The notes: generated by a model not told the origin, from the sequence alone. Counted from the stretch's first letter, positions 34,325 through 42,848 are shown. The stretch is DNA of 64,000 nucleotides from Brevibacillus dissolubilis (GCF_006170445.1 NZ_VCNA01000007.1:186001-250000), one strand, 5' to 3'. Program-made: numbers and translations.

Positions 34325-35896
34325 ATGGTAGGTTCAATTCGCTTTGGTGGTCTGGCCTCTGGTATGGACACCGAAAACATGATTAAACAATTAATGCAGG
34401 CCGAGCGTTACCCGCTAAACAAGCTGAATCAAAAGAAACAGACAGTCGAGTGGAAACGTGACGCATACCGCGATGTAAGCTCGATGATGCTTGAACTTCG
34501 CAATTCCGTATTCGACCTGCGTTTCAGCACCGGCTTCAATAAACAAAAAGCAACAACAAGTGACGAGAGCAAGGTAGGGGTGACTCTTACCGGTTCGGCG
34601 AGTGCGTCTACGTACACCGTCTCTGACGTAAACTTTGCGACACCTGCTACGGGTGCATCTGTGAAGTTCAGCAACTCAGTAGCAACCGGCACGACCAAGC
34701 TCTCTGATGCTGGCCTCGCGTCAGATTTCAGCTTTGACGTGACAGGTGCGAGCGGGACGGCTACCATCAATGTCACTACCTCCAACAACATTCAGGACGT
34801 TATCTCCAAAATCAATGCACAAACCAGTACGACTGGTGTGACGGCGACTTACTCTGCCACTGATAAATCGATCGTATTCAGCTCCAAAACAACAGGGTCT
34901 GCCAGTGCGGTAACCATCTCCAATGTAAGCGGAGCGAACCCGCTCAACATTGCCAATGGAACGATCTCCAACACGACCAACAGCTTTGGCGGCAATGGCT
35001 ACGCAGGGATTGACGGTACAACCGGCAGTGTGAAGGTAAACGGTGTATCTTATACACTTACCAGCAATACCCTTGAGCTGGATGGTATGAAGCTGAACCT
35101 GAAGGAACAAGGCTTCACCGGATCGGTAACAATTTCCGTCGAAAAAGATATCGATGGAATCTATAACGGGATTAAGAGTTTTGTCGATAAGTATAATGAA
35201 GTGATTGATAAGCTTAATACCAAACTGAGCGAAAAACCGCAACGTGATTTCCAACCGCTGCTCGAAGATCAAAAAGAAGAGATGACAGAGAAACAGATCG
35301 AGCAATGGGAAGCAAAAGCCAAGACTGGTCTGCTCCGCCGCGACAGTATCCTCTCCAATGCTGTATCTGAAATGCGCCGCGGATTCTATCAACCGATGAA
35401 TGGTGCGAGCAGCGCGGCCTTCGACACGCTCAGTGAAATCGGAATCGGCCCGAAAAAAGCGGACCCGCTGACAGCTAGATTGAACTCGATGGAGAGCGGT
35501 AAAATCTACATCGATGAACAAAAGCTGAAGGATGCGATCCGCGACAACCCTGACAAGGTAGAAGAGCTTTTTACGAAGCAGGTCAACTACACCGATGCCA
35601 GTGGCAAGACCAAAGTTGATTTTGAAAAGAGCGGTTTGGCAGTACGGATCTATAACCAACTGAGTGCTTCCATGGATGAAATCAAGGACAAAGCAGGTAT
35701 CTCTGGTTCCCTCAGTGATAACAGCACACTTAGCCAGGAACTGAGAACCATCAACCAAGGGATTTACAAATGGGAAGACCGCTTGACCCGTATTGAAGAT
35801 AACTACTGGAGACAATTCACCGCTATGGAAAAAGCCCTTAGCCAAATGAATCAGCAAAGCAGCTGGCTCAGTCAACAGTTGGGTAGCGGGCAATAG
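34325..35896 (+). CDS. fliD: Flagellar filament cap protein FliD
   Basis: 523 residues. The N-terminus (RFGGLASGMDTENMIKQLMQAER) and C-terminus (LTRIEDNYWRQFTAMEKALSQMNQQSSWLSQQL) are typical of HAP2/FliD. The middle is Thr/Ser/Gly rich with a flagellin_IN-type IQDVISKINAQTSTTGVTATYS segment. It caps the growing filament and helps flagellin fold. It starts 12 bp after flaG. Confidence 0.97.
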   Translation: MVGSIRFGGLASGMDTENMIKQLMQAERYPLNKLNQKKQTVEWKRDAYRDVSSMMLELRNSVFDLRFSTGFNKQKATTSDESKVGVTLTGSASASTYTVSDVNFATPATGASVKFSNSVATGTTKLSDAGLASDFSFDVTGASGTATINVTTSNNIQDVISKINAQTSTTGVTATYSATDKSIVFSSKTTGSASAVTISNVSGANPLNIANGTISNTTNSFGGNGYAGIDGTTGSVKVNGVSYTLTSNTLELDGMKLNLKEQGFTGSVTISVEKDIDGIYNGIKSFVDKYNEVIDKLNTKLSEKPQRDFQPLLEDQKEEMTEKQIEQWEAKAKTGLLRRDSILSNAVSEMRRGFYQPMNGASSAAFDTLSEIGIGPKKADPLTARLNSMESGKIYIDEQKLKDAIRDNPDKVEELFTKQVNYTDASGKTKVDFEKSGLAVRIYNQLSASMDEIKDKAGISGSLSDNSTLSQELRTINQGIYKWEDRLTRIEDNYWRQFTAMEKALSQMNQQSSWLSQQLGSGQ

Positions 35897-35923
35897 CATT
35901 CATTAAAGGAGTGTATGTAGCAC

Positions 35924-36298
35924 ATGCATAATGCTGCTCAGGCGTATCAAAAAAACCAAGTCACAACAGCTGCCCCTGGAGAATTAACCTTGATGTTGTA
36001 CAATGGAGCCATTCGCTTTGCCAAGCAGGCGAAGCAGGCCATTGAGAGCAAAGATATCCCGAAGGCTCATGAGTCCATCATTCGGATTCAAGATATTATC
36101 AACGAATTGGTTGCTTCTCTTGACCGACAATATCCAATCTCCGAGCAGTTTCTCGTACTCTATGATTATCTCTTGCATCGTACGATCGAGGCTAACTCGC
36201 GAAAGGATATCGCAATTCTTGATGAAGTGGAAGAATTCTTCGTACAATTCCGCGATACATGGAAGGAAGCAATGGCATTAGCTAAGAAACAGGGCTAG
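35924..36298 (+). CDS. fliS: Flagellin export chaperone FliS
   Basis: 124 residues, all helical, with AYQKNQVTTAAPGELTLMLYNGAIRFAKQA and IIRIQDIINELVASLD typical of FliS. It binds the flagellin C-terminus and prevents early polymerisation. It starts 27 bp after fliD. Confidence 0.96.
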   Translation: MHNAAQAYQKNQVTTAAPGELTLMLYNGAIRFAKQAKQAIESKDIPKAHESIIRIQDIINELVASLDRQYPISEQFLVLYDYLLHRTIEANSRKDIAILDEVEEFFVQFRDTWKEAMALAKKQG

Positions 36299-36313
36299 AA
36301 TAGAGGCGATACG

Positions 36314-36718
36314 ATGACAGCCACTCCGTTAGAGGAAGTATTGGAGCAGTTATGGACGCATACCCTGGCTCTCAAAGAGCTGGTAGACAAGGAACAGGTG
36401 GAGCCTGAAGAGGATAATCAGGTTGAACCTGAAGCGTATGCGGAGCTCTGGGTGACGCTTTTGCAACAGCGCCAGTCCATGATGAACCAAATCGACACCA
36501 TGATTCAGCAGGGAGCCACACTGAGCGAGGATCTCAAGCAGCGATACATTGCCAGAATCTATCAGCTGGACCAAGAGATCGCACCGAAAGTGATGGCCCG
36601 TAAGAAAATGGTAGAGATGCAAATCGGCAAGCTTCGCAGAGCCAAGACTGCCAACAATCAATATGCCGGGCAATCAGGATATAATGCCTATGGGGCTTTC
36701 TTCGACAAGAAAAAATAA
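36314..36718 (+). CDS. FliT-like flagellar chaperone
   Basis: 134 residues, predicted nearly all helical and acidic at the N-terminus, with LLQQRQSMMNQIDTMIQ and IYQLDQEIAPKVMARKKMVEMQIGKL. Size, helical pattern and place right after fliS match the weakly conserved FliT group, which escorts FliD. Sequence identity of FliT proteins is low, so the call rests largely on position. Confidence 0.7.
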   Translation: MTATPLEEVLEQLWTHTLALKELVDKEQVEPEEDNQVEPEAYAELWVTLLQQRQSMMNQIDTMIQQGATLSEDLKQRYIARIYQLDQEIAPKVMARKKMVEMQIGKLRRAKTANNQYAGQSGYNAYGAFFDKKK

Positions 36719-36751
36719 GGGTCTCATCCTCAAAGGAGCGAGACTCCACGC

Positions 36752-36783
36752 AAAAAGAGGTCGGAATCCCGACCTCTTTTTAT
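36752..36783. terminator. Bidirectional terminator
   Basis: AAAAAGAGGTCGG and CCGACCTCTTTTT-type arms pair around a short loop, with A and T runs on both sides. It ends the fliD operon and the convergent yjfB gene. Confidence 0.88.
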
Positions 36784-36789
36784 GATGTC

Positions 36790-36978
36790 TTATACGCTGA
36801 TGTCAAGGCTACGACCCAGATTTGGATGGGGAGCCATTGTTGCTTGGGCTTTGGAGAAATCGTCCAGCATGACTGCTGCTTGTGCGGCTTGAGTCGATTG
36901 AGACATGGAAAGAATGCTCAATGAGACTGTTTGACGCAAGGAAGCCAGATTTGCGCTCATGAGGCTGCTGATATCCAT
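36790..36978 (-). CDS. yjfB: YjfB family putative motility protein
   Basis: 62 residues, matching the small YjfB motility family: MDISSLMSANLASLRQTVSL at the start, a Gln/Ala-rich helix, and MLDDFSKAQ. B. subtilis yjfB is in the sigma-D regulon; here too a sigma-D-like motif is found upstream. The molecular role is not known. Confidence 0.85.
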   Translation of the reverse strand: MDISSLMSANLASLRQTVSLSILSMSQSTQAAQAAVMLDDFSKAQATMAPHPNLGRSLDISV

Positions 36979-37027
36979 CGTGAATCACCCTTTCATTGAA
37001 TCAGACATAATCGTGCTTTCTTTATTC

Positions 37028-37055
37028 ATATCGGAAAATGTTGGCTGTGTCGTAA
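37028..37055 (-). promoter_or_regulatory. Candidate sigma-D promoter of yjfB
   Basis: On the minus strand TTAC, 16 bp, TCCGATAT; the -10 matches seven of eight positions, the -35 only weakly. Confidence 0.45.
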
Positions 37056-37097
37056 GCGTACCCCTGTATTTTCCGTCCCAATTCTACATAGATCCTC

Positions 37098-37106
37098 TGT
37101 TATAAT
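37098..37106 (+). promoter_or_regulatory. Extended -10 promoter of the stator genes
   Basis: TGTTATAAT is an extended -10 (TGn plus perfect TATAAT), 33 bp before ATG 37139. No good -35 is seen, as is common with extended -10 promoters. Confidence 0.6.
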
Positions 37107-37138
37107 GGATAGTGACTCTCAGACAGGCAGGTGAAACC

Positions 37139-37954
37139 ATGCTACCGACTAACCGTCGATCCATCATCCTTATCGTGGTGGCGGCTTTTATCCTATTACA
37201 CGCGATTTATCTCAATGGCAGTATTTCGTCTCTGTTTAACGCGACCGCGGTGGAATTGGTTGCTCTTGCAGTCGTGATTTCATTTGCGATCAAGCGCAAG
37301 CATATTCAGATTCGTCCGCTGGTTCGTCTGTTGATCCATGGCCGCCAAAGTAATGTGGAGGAGACGATCAAGCGTTTTTATGATTACGCGCTTATTCTAA
37401 AAGAAAAAGGCTTTATTCCGCTGGAGAAGGAATTAGCCAAGGAACCGGAGTCCTTCGTTCGCCGAGGCAGTCTGTTGGCGATTGAGGGTGTGCCGGAAGA
37501 GGAGCTTCGTATGATCCTCGAAAACGAGCTTAAAGGGGAACAGTACCGCTACCAGCAGGCTGGCGGAATGTTTCGACTGATCAGCTTACTTGCACCAGGC
37601 TTAGGGTTAGTTGGTACGCTGCTCGGGATGACGGGTGTGCTCAAGACGCTCTCTGACTTTACCAACACCGGCCACAGCTTAAGTGCTGCGGTCGTCGCGA
37701 CCCTGTATGGTGCACTGCTGGCCAACGTATTTGCGCTTCCGTGTTACTATCGTTTGATGGATATTCACGATCAGGAGATGTTTGAGAAGAAGATTTTCAT
37801 CGAGGGCTGTGTGGGACTGCAAAAGGCAGAAAACCCGCGTGTGCTGTTTGAAAAACTGAATTCGTTCCTGCCGGGTGACCAGAAGCTGATGCTTATCAAG
37901 ACTCCAGGCACAACCAGAGGAACGATTGAAAGGCAGGCCGACTATGCAGGATGA
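37139..37954 (+). CDS. MotA-like flagellar stator / proton channel subunit
   Basis: 271 residues from ATG 37139 (AGGCAGGTG upstream). It has two N-terminal membrane helices (about 7-27 and 32-50), a cytoplasmic loop with FIPLEKELAKEPESFVRRGSLLAIEG, and two C-terminal helices starting RLISLLAPGLGLVGTLLGMTGVLKTL and AAVVATLYGALLANVFALP. This is the MotA/TolQ/ExbB pattern with the conserved Pro in LAPGLG and the P near the last helix. With the next gene it forms an ion-driven stator. It may use H+ or Na+; the sequence alone does not let me decide. Confidence 0.88.
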   Translation: MLPTNRRSIILIVVAAFILLHAIYLNGSISSLFNATAVELVALAVVISFAIKRKHIQIRPLVRLLIHGRQSNVEETIKRFYDYALILKEKGFIPLEKELAKEPESFVRRGSLLAIEGVPEEELRMILENELKGEQYRYQQAGGMFRLISLLAPGLGLVGTLLGMTGVLKTLSDFTNTGHSLSAAVVATLYGALLANVFALPCYYRLMDIHDQEMFEKKIFIEGCVGLQKAENPRVLFEKLNSFLPGDQKLMLIKTPGTTRGTIERQADYAG

Positions 37955-38705
37955 TCGCCTGTACGATGAGAAGGAGCTGGAGAAAAGCTGGCTGCTCAGT
38001 TACAGCGATTTGATTACGCTGTTGTTCGTCATCGTGGTCATCATCGCGGCTACTTCTTCCAGTCAGATCCAGGTGAAGCTCGACGAAGTCAAGGTCGCGG
38101 AGGCGAAGCAGCAGGCCACACTCAAGGAAGCGATCGAGAGCAAGGAGATCCTCTCCATCGAAAAGCTGGAGCTCCAACGCGAAATCGCTCTGCTCGAAGC
38201 AAGACGGGATGCGCTGGTAGGCGATGTGAAGGCGCTGAAAGGCTCTGATGACAAGACTGACGAGGATATGGAGATGGTGAAGGCCCAACTGGCTACGGCA
38301 CTCCAGGAGTTGAACATCGAATTCGAGGAGTCTACAGAAGGTCTCTTGATCCGTTTTCCGGAGAAGGTGCTGTTCACCAGTGGTTCTGCGGAGCTTGGTG
38401 AGGATGGCAAGCGTGCCGTCGCTTCTGTCGCGGAAGTGCTGACCCGTTTTCCATACCAGGTGCGGATCGAAGGCTTCACGGATGACACACCGATCAAAAG
38501 CAGCAAATACCCGTCCAACTGGGAGCTTTCTGCGGGGCGTGCCATCGCTGTGATGCGGGAGATGGTGGATGCGCACCACATACCGGCGACCCGTTTTAGC
38601 ATCGCAGGTAATGGTGAGAACAAGCCACTGGTCACCAATGTTACCCCGGATAACCGGGCGCTGAACCGCCGTGTCGAAGTGTTGATCATGGCGAATCCTG
38701 AATAA
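37944..38705 (+). CDS. MotB-like stator subunit with OmpA domain
   Basis: 253 residues from ATG 37944, overlapping the MotA-like gene by 11 bp. One N-terminal membrane helix, ELEKSWLLSYSDLITLLFVIV, carries the ion-binding Asp of MotB. A long coiled coil (about 45-125) precedes the OmpA/MotB peptidoglycan-binding domain (about 130-253; FTSGSAELGEDGKRAV, IEGFTDDTPI, NWELSAGRAIAVMREM, NRALNRRVEVLI). The Tyr-Ser before the Asp and the long coil are somewhat unlike the common WxxTFADLMTLL form. Confidence 0.9.
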   Translation: MQDDRLYDEKELEKSWLLSYSDLITLLFVIVVIIAATSSSQIQVKLDEVKVAEAKQQATLKEAIESKEILSIEKLELQREIALLEARRDALVGDVKALKGSDDKTDEDMEMVKAQLATALQELNIEFEESTEGLLIRFPEKVLFTSGSAELGEDGKRAVASVAEVLTRFPYQVRIEGFTDDTPIKSSKYPSNWELSAGRAIAVMREMVDAHHIPATRFSIAGNGENKPLVTNVTPDNRALNRRVEVLIMANPE

Positions 38706-38706
38706 C

Positions 38707-38941
38707 TTGTGGATAAAGACAGGGAGTGATGCTCCTTGTCTTTTTTATTTTTCGCGGGAAAACAAGTCTCCTGAATCTTGTACATCGTGCATATATTGAT
38801 AACACAGAGAATGTTGGCGCAAAGAAATCCACAGAAATCCTTAAGTTATCCAGATTGTGCACAAGCTGTTGTGGATAATGTGAATAACTGTGTGGAAATT
38901 GCCTAAAACACCTACATTTCTTGTGGATATCTTGTGGAATA
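38707..38941. promoter_or_regulatory. Cluster of DnaA-box-like sequences
   Basis: Perfect TGTGGATAA boxes at 38708 and 38870, and near matches: TTATCCAGA (38846), TGTGAATAA (38879), TGTGGAAAT (38891), TGTGGATAT (38922), TGTGGAATA (38933), and ATCCACA (38827). TTGTGCACAA (38855-38864) is a perfect palindrome among them. About eight boxes in 235 bp far exceed chance. The cluster occupies the leader of an amino-acid transporter gene. No dnaA, dnaN or AT-rich unwinding element is near. Confidence 0.6.
38715..38752 (+). terminator. Stator operon terminator
   Basis: AAAGACAGGGAG and CTCCTTGTCTTT pair (one G-U) around a 5-nt loop, followed by TTTATTTTT. Confidence 0.85.
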
Positions 38942-38963
38942 CGATAAAAGGGGGATTTGCAAA

Positions 38964-39737
38964 ATGAAAAAAAACTGGTGGAAAACTCTCACTTTCGCCC
39001 TGAGCATCGGACTTTTGCTGGCTGGATGTTCGGTAGGAGGCGACAAGCCCACTTCGTCTGGGGACAAGGTCTATGTGATCGGTACAGATGCGGCCTACCC
39101 CCCGTTTGAGAAAATGGAGGCAGACAAAATTACGGGCTTTGATATTGATGTGATGCAGGCGATTGCGGATGCGGCCGGGTTCAAGTTCGAAGTCCGCAAC
39201 ACAGGCTGGGACCCGCTTTTCGACGGGGTGGAAAAGGGGACGGTTGACGCAGGCATTTCTTCGATCACGATCACAGATGAACGGAAGCAGAAATATGACT
39301 TCACCGAACCCTATTTTGAAGCGAATCAGTTGATCCTCGTCGGTGCGGATTCCCCAGTGGGTGCGCTCACTGACCTGCAGGGCAAGAAGATCGGCGTCCA
39401 ATCGGCCACTACTGGTGAGACTGTGGTGAAAAAAGCCTTCGGCGATACGTATGAAGGCATCAAGGGCTACGAGGATACCCCGTCTGCTGTGGATGATTTC
39501 TTCAATGGACGCGTCGAAGCGGTCGTGGCTGACAATGGGGTGCTGAGCTACTTCGCCGGCAAGATCGAGGGCAAGCAATACAAGCTGATCAAAGACAACT
39601 CCTTCGCCCCGGAACACTACGGCATCATGGTCCAGAAAGGCAATACCGAATTCCTCACCAAACTGAATCAAGGGCTGAAAATCATCAAGGAAAACGGCAA
39701 ACTGCAAGAAATCCATGACAAGTACTTCAAGCAATAA
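38964..39737 (+). CDS. Amino-acid ABC transporter substrate-binding lipoprotein
   Basis: 257 residues from ATG 38964. A lipoprotein signal ends with the lipobox LLLAGC (Cys about 22). The mature part is a class 3 (polar amino acid) binding protein: VIGTDAAYPPFEK, KITGFDIDVMQAIA, VDAGISSITITDERKQKYDFTEPYF, YGIMVQKGN. It should sit on the outer face of the membrane and feed the permease downstream. Substrate cannot be told, though the Gln/Arg/His-type group is likely. Confidence 0.9.
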   Translation: MKKNWWKTLTFALSIGLLLAGCSVGGDKPTSSGDKVYVIGTDAAYPPFEKMEADKITGFDIDVMQAIADAAGFKFEVRNTGWDPLFDGVEKGTVDAGISSITITDERKQKYDFTEPYFEANQLILVGADSPVGALTDLQGKKIGVQSATTGETVVKKAFGDTYEGIKGYEDTPSAVDDFFNGRVEAVVADNGVLSYFAGKIEGKQYKLIKDNSFAPEHYGIMVQKGNTEFLTKLNQGLKIIKENGKLQEIHDKYFKQ

Positions 39738-39830
39738 AAGGGTACAGTCGGCAGGGCGGGAACCTTTCGGGCGCCCGTCCCTTTTCCTGACAGCCTGTCC
39801 AACGATCAGGGGAGAAAGGGGACTTCGGTA

Positions 39831-40505
39831 ATGGATTGGAGCGTTATTTATGAGTATCGGGAACTGTTTATCCGGGGGATCTTTTATACGATCGCCTTAA
39901 CGGCGGTAGGGATCGGATGCGGTACGATTCTGGGTCTGTTTTTCAGTCTTGGCAAGATGTCGGGCAACCCGTTCTTGAGGATACCTGCAGCGGTTTATGT
40001 AGAGGTGTTTCGCGGTACACCGATGTTTGTCCAGATCTTGTTGATTCATTTTGCAGTGATTCCTTCGATCTGGGATGTATTTATGCCGGAGCAAGCACCA
40101 CCGAGCGCCTTATTCTCCGGTTTTGTCGCGCTGTCCCTGAATGCAGCCGCCTATATCGCGGAGATCTTCCGGGCGGGGATTCAGTCGATTGACCCTGGTC
40201 AGATGGAAGCAGCCCGTTCACTCGGGATGACCAAAGGGCAAGCCATGCGCTTGGTGATGATCCCCCAGGCGTTCACCCGTATGCTTCCCGCCTTGGGCAA
40301 CGAATTCATCTCTCTGCTCAAAGATTCTTCCCTGCTTGCGGTCATCGCCACACCCGAACTGGGCTACGCGGCCTTAAGTGTCGCCAAAAACACTTTCGAA
40401 CGCTACCCTCCATACATGACCTCTGCTGCGATTTATCTCATCATGACTTTGTTCCTATCGCGAGTGGTTGTTCGTGGACTGGAAAAACGTTTCAGTTCAA
40501 GGTGA
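39831..40505 (+). CDS. Amino-acid ABC transporter permease
   Basis: 224 residues with about five membrane helices and the HisM/GlnP-type features YVEVFRGTPMFVQILL and EIFRAGIQSIDPGQMEAARSLGMTKGQAMRLVMIPQA, the EAA loop that binds the ATPase. No ATP-binding subunit gene follows; a cold-shock gene does. The ATPase must be supplied from elsewhere. Confidence 0.92.
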   Translation: MDWSVIYEYRELFIRGIFYTIALTAVGIGCGTILGLFFSLGKMSGNPFLRIPAAVYVEVFRGTPMFVQILLIHFAVIPSIWDVFMPEQAPPSALFSGFVALSLNAAAYIAEIFRAGIQSIDPGQMEAARSLGMTKGQAMRLVMIPQAFTRMLPALGNEFISLLKDSSLLAVIATPELGYAALSVAKNTFERYPPYMTSAAIYLIMTLFLSRVVVRGLEKRFSSR

Positions 40506-40516
40506 ACTCCCTTAAT

Positions 40517-40545
40517 TTGACTTTGCTGTATTCAAAGTGTATATT
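40517..40545 (+). promoter_or_regulatory. Sigma-A promoter of the cold-shock gene
   Basis: TTGACT, 17 bp, TATATT. The leader is about 50 nt. Confidence 0.7.
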
Positions 40546-40602
40546 CTTTTCATGAGAACGAGCTTCTCATTAGTTTTTAAACAGAAAGGAATGTTTGATT
40601 AC

Positions 40603-40800
40603 ATGCAAGGTAGAGTTAAATGGTTCAACGCTGAAAAAGGTTTTGGCTTCATCGAACGTGAAGGCGGAGACGATGTATTTGTACACTTCAGTGCCATCCA
40701 AACCGAGGGCTTCAAATCCCTTGATGAAGGACAAGAAGTTGAGTTCGACATCGTTGATGGCGAACGCGGTCCACAAGCTGCTAACGTTACCAAAAGATAA
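40603..40800 (+). CDS. Cold-shock protein (CspA/CspB family)
   Basis: 65 residues, the standard size. Both RNA-binding motifs are present: KGFGFIE (RNP1) and VFVHFSAI (RNP2), starting [13 protein letters not shown] and ending PQAANVTKR. It binds single-stranded nucleic acid and melts RNA structure. The ATG is 12 bp from AAAGGA, a slightly long spacing; an earlier ATG at 40591 abuts the binding site. Confidence 0.95.
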   Translation: MQGRVKWFNAEKGFGFIEREGGDDVFVHFSAIQTEGFKSLDEGQEVEFDIVDGERGPQAANVTKR

Positions 40801-40810
40801 ATAGCAAATG

Positions 40811-40846
40811 AAAACCCTTGGGGGCGATAGCTTTCAAGGGTTTTTC
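40811..40846 (+). terminator. Cold-shock gene terminator
   Basis: AAAACCCTTG and CAAGGGTTTTT pair perfectly over 10 bp with a T run. Confidence 0.9.
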
Positions 40847-40871
40847 CTTTTTTCCGGGGCTGCGGTGGGGG

Positions 40872-41090
40872 GAGAGAGGGTCAGGGGTGTGGGGGACAAG
40901 GCCGATTTGCCAGCTTCGCTAGAAGCTGTGACTGTCCGCAGGGAAGAGAACAGATGGGGAGTGGGGCAAAAACATCTGGGTAGTACCAGGAAGTGAGACT
41001 ATTTGCCCCAAAAGCATCTCCCCATCCGTTCCCTTCCCTGCTGGGTAAGCTGTCAAAAAGGCCAGTCCCCCACACCCCTGACCCTCTCTC
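40872..41090. repeat. Long imperfect inverted repeat 1 (219 bp)
   Basis: The outer arms 40872-40897 and 41065-41090 are perfect complements over 26 bp (G-rich left, C-rich right). Inner arms 40938-40970 and 41002-41041 match except for a few bases and a 7-nt bulge, around a 31-nt loop. If transcribed it would be a near-continuous hairpin. No convincing coding frame. It could be a non-autonomous mobile element or a palindromic repeat family. Confidence 0.75.
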
Positions 41091-41451
41091 TGCGCGGGCG
41101 GGAGAAAACGAAAAGACTCTTGAAAGCGGGGGATGATGGAATGGACGTGGGTGGAGTCAGGGGAGAGTTTAGTGGGACATCTCGAAGGAGAGGTTGATGG
41201 GGAATTTTCAAGGGGGGGTGATGATAAAGTGGGGGAGAAGGAAGAAATGTTAGAAGAAATAATGGGAAAAGAGCGAGTCGCAGGTTCAAGAGTTGCTGGA
41301 AGCAGACGAAGAAAAAAGGGGCTCAGGCAGGTGATTAGGAGAAGGATCAGGTATGCATAGGGGGGATTGTTTTGATCAGGATGGATGTGTATGAAGAAAG
41401 ATGTTCGATACACCAATTCTTTTTTAATCCGGTTGATCACGACAGCTGGCA
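41091..41451. other. Purine-rich, G-rich spacer without genes
   Basis: About 360 bp between the two inverted repeats. The plus strand is strongly biased to A and G (for example GGGGGAGAAGGAAGAAATG), with runs of G of five to seven. ORFs here are low-complexity and lack ribosome binding sites. I see nothing that is a gene. Confidence 0.5.
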
Positions 41452-41682
41452 GGAGAGGGGGGAGCCGTTCAAGATGCGAGCCTCTTTGAAAAGCCGCCCC
41501 AGCGAAGGGAAAAGAAATGGCGTACCAGCATCTCTGAATCCTCCCAGGGGAAACCCCATCGCTTGAATAAGCTTCATAGAACATTTTTCCCCGGACAAGC
41601 CATTTCTTTTGCCGCAGCGGACAGCTCCTACATCCTTGCGGATTTTCAAGAAGGCAAGCAGCTTGAAGGGCTCCCCCTCTCC
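41452..41682. repeat. Long imperfect inverted repeat 2 (231 bp)
   Basis: Left arm 41452-41497 pairs with 41638-41682 with a few mismatches (GAGAGGGGG, TTCAAG, TTGAAAA, CCGC blocks), and AAAAGAAATGGC (41510-41521) pairs perfectly with GCCATTTCTTTT (41599-41610). Its sequence differs from inverted repeat 1. An open minus-strand frame crosses it but looks spurious. Confidence 0.65.
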
Positions 41683-41759
41683 CCCACCAAAACCAATCAA
41701 GCCAATAAAAAAAGAACCAAGGAACCCCTCAGTTCTTCATTACAATCCATTAACCAATC

Positions 41760-42848
41760 CTATCCAATCATCTTCTCAATCATCACTCGCCGGTTAAACC
41801 GCAGATCCATATACTCCAACCCTTTACGCACCAACGGACGCATCGGCTCATCGGTGTGGATGAGGACAACCTCTACCTCATCGCCGGTATTGAGGACGGC
41901 ACGGCAACCGACATACAGCAAAGCTATGTAATTAATAAAACGGGTCACAATCTCAGCATTAAACTGCCCCTCGCAGGTCGCTTTCCACAACAGCTGCGCC
42001 GCCTCAAACGGAGAAGTACGCGGCTTGTAGACGCGGTCAGAGCAGATCGCATCAAATACATCAGCAACAGCGACGATTTGGCATTCGAGCGGGATATTTG
42101 ACCCCCGTCGGCCATGTGGATATCCGGAGCCATCACGGCGCTCGTGGTGTAAGAGAGCGCAGAGGGAGATCAGCTCATTGCTTCCTTCCATCTTTTGCAG
42201 AAGATCGTGTCCGTAGATGGTGTGCTTTTTCATCGTATCGTATTCGTCCGAGGTGAGATTGGTCGGCTTCATCAGGATGTGTTGCGGGATCAGCATTTTA
42301 CCGATATCATGCAACAAGCCGGCCTGCCCCATGAGGATTACCTCTTCACGGGTCCGGTTCATCAACTTGGCAATCAGGGCGCACAGGATGCCGACGTTGA
42401 TGGAGTGACGGTAGGTATAATTCTCAGAACCTTCCACTAAATAGATCGGGTGAAAAATCCCTGTCTGCTTGATCACCTGATCGAGCATGGGGAAAAATGC
42501 ATTGGTGAACTGTTGGAGCGGGGGGATATAGACCTCTGTCACTTTGCTGAACAATTCGCGGGTCTGCTCCATGGCCTGCACGTATTTTTCTGCTGTTTCC
42601 TCGTACTGGCCGAGCACATCGTAGATTTGAAAGGTGATGGATTCCCCGTTTTCCTCTTTAGGTCCAAAAAGCTTAAAATCTGAGGGAGTGCTTACGCGAA
42701 TGGAGGAGACTTTATGCCCAAGGAGTAGATTCACATCTGATGGAGTTAAGACAGTCCCTTTGGTAAGAAGCAATAACCCATGTGTATTATGAATGTCCTC
42801 TTCTAAAATTTTACCGACCGCCGAAAAATCTGTGGTTATCTGGGGCAT
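41760..42848 (-). CDS. HD-GYP domain protein, probable c-di-GMP phosphodiesterase
   Basis: 362 residues. An N-terminal region (1-125) has GKILEEDIHNTHGLLLLTKGT, a form shared by many Bacillales HD-GYP proteins. The catalytic domain (about 130-330) has H148 region YRHSINVG, HD in LLHDIGKMLIP (H180-D181), HTIYGHDLL and the complete HHERRDGSGYPHG signature (234-246) with GYP intact. Such enzymes hydrolyse c-di-GMP to pGpG or GMP. A GGAGGAG site precedes ATG 42848. Sitting between flagellar and export genes, it may govern motility versus attachment. Confidence 0.88.
   Translation of the reverse strand: MPQITTDFSAVGKILEEDIHNTHGLLLLTKGTVLTPSDVNLLLGHKVSSIRVSTPSDFKLFGPKEENGESITFQIYDVLGQYEETAEKYVQAMEQTRELFSKVTEVYIPPLQQFTNAFFPMLDQVIKQTGIFHPIYLVEGSENYTYRHSINVGILCALIAKLMNRTREEVILMGQAGLLHDIGKMLIPQHILMKPTNLTSDEYDTMKKHTIYGHDLLQKMEGSNELISLCALLHHERRDGSGYPHGRRGSNIPLECQIVAVADVFDAICSDRVYKPRTSPFEAAQLLWKATCEGQFNAEIVTRFINYIALLYVGCRAVLNTGDEVEVVLIHTDEPMRPLVRKGLEYMDLRFNRRVMIEKMIG

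Noticed and set aside
38707-38941. Chromosomal origin of replication
   Set aside because: DnaA boxes are present, but there is no dnaA, dnaN, AT-rich unwinding region or gene-strand switch nearby.
40919-41584. Minus-strand 221-codon frame across the inverted repeats
   Set aside because: Pro/Ser-rich low complexity produced by the purine-rich strand; no ribosome binding site.
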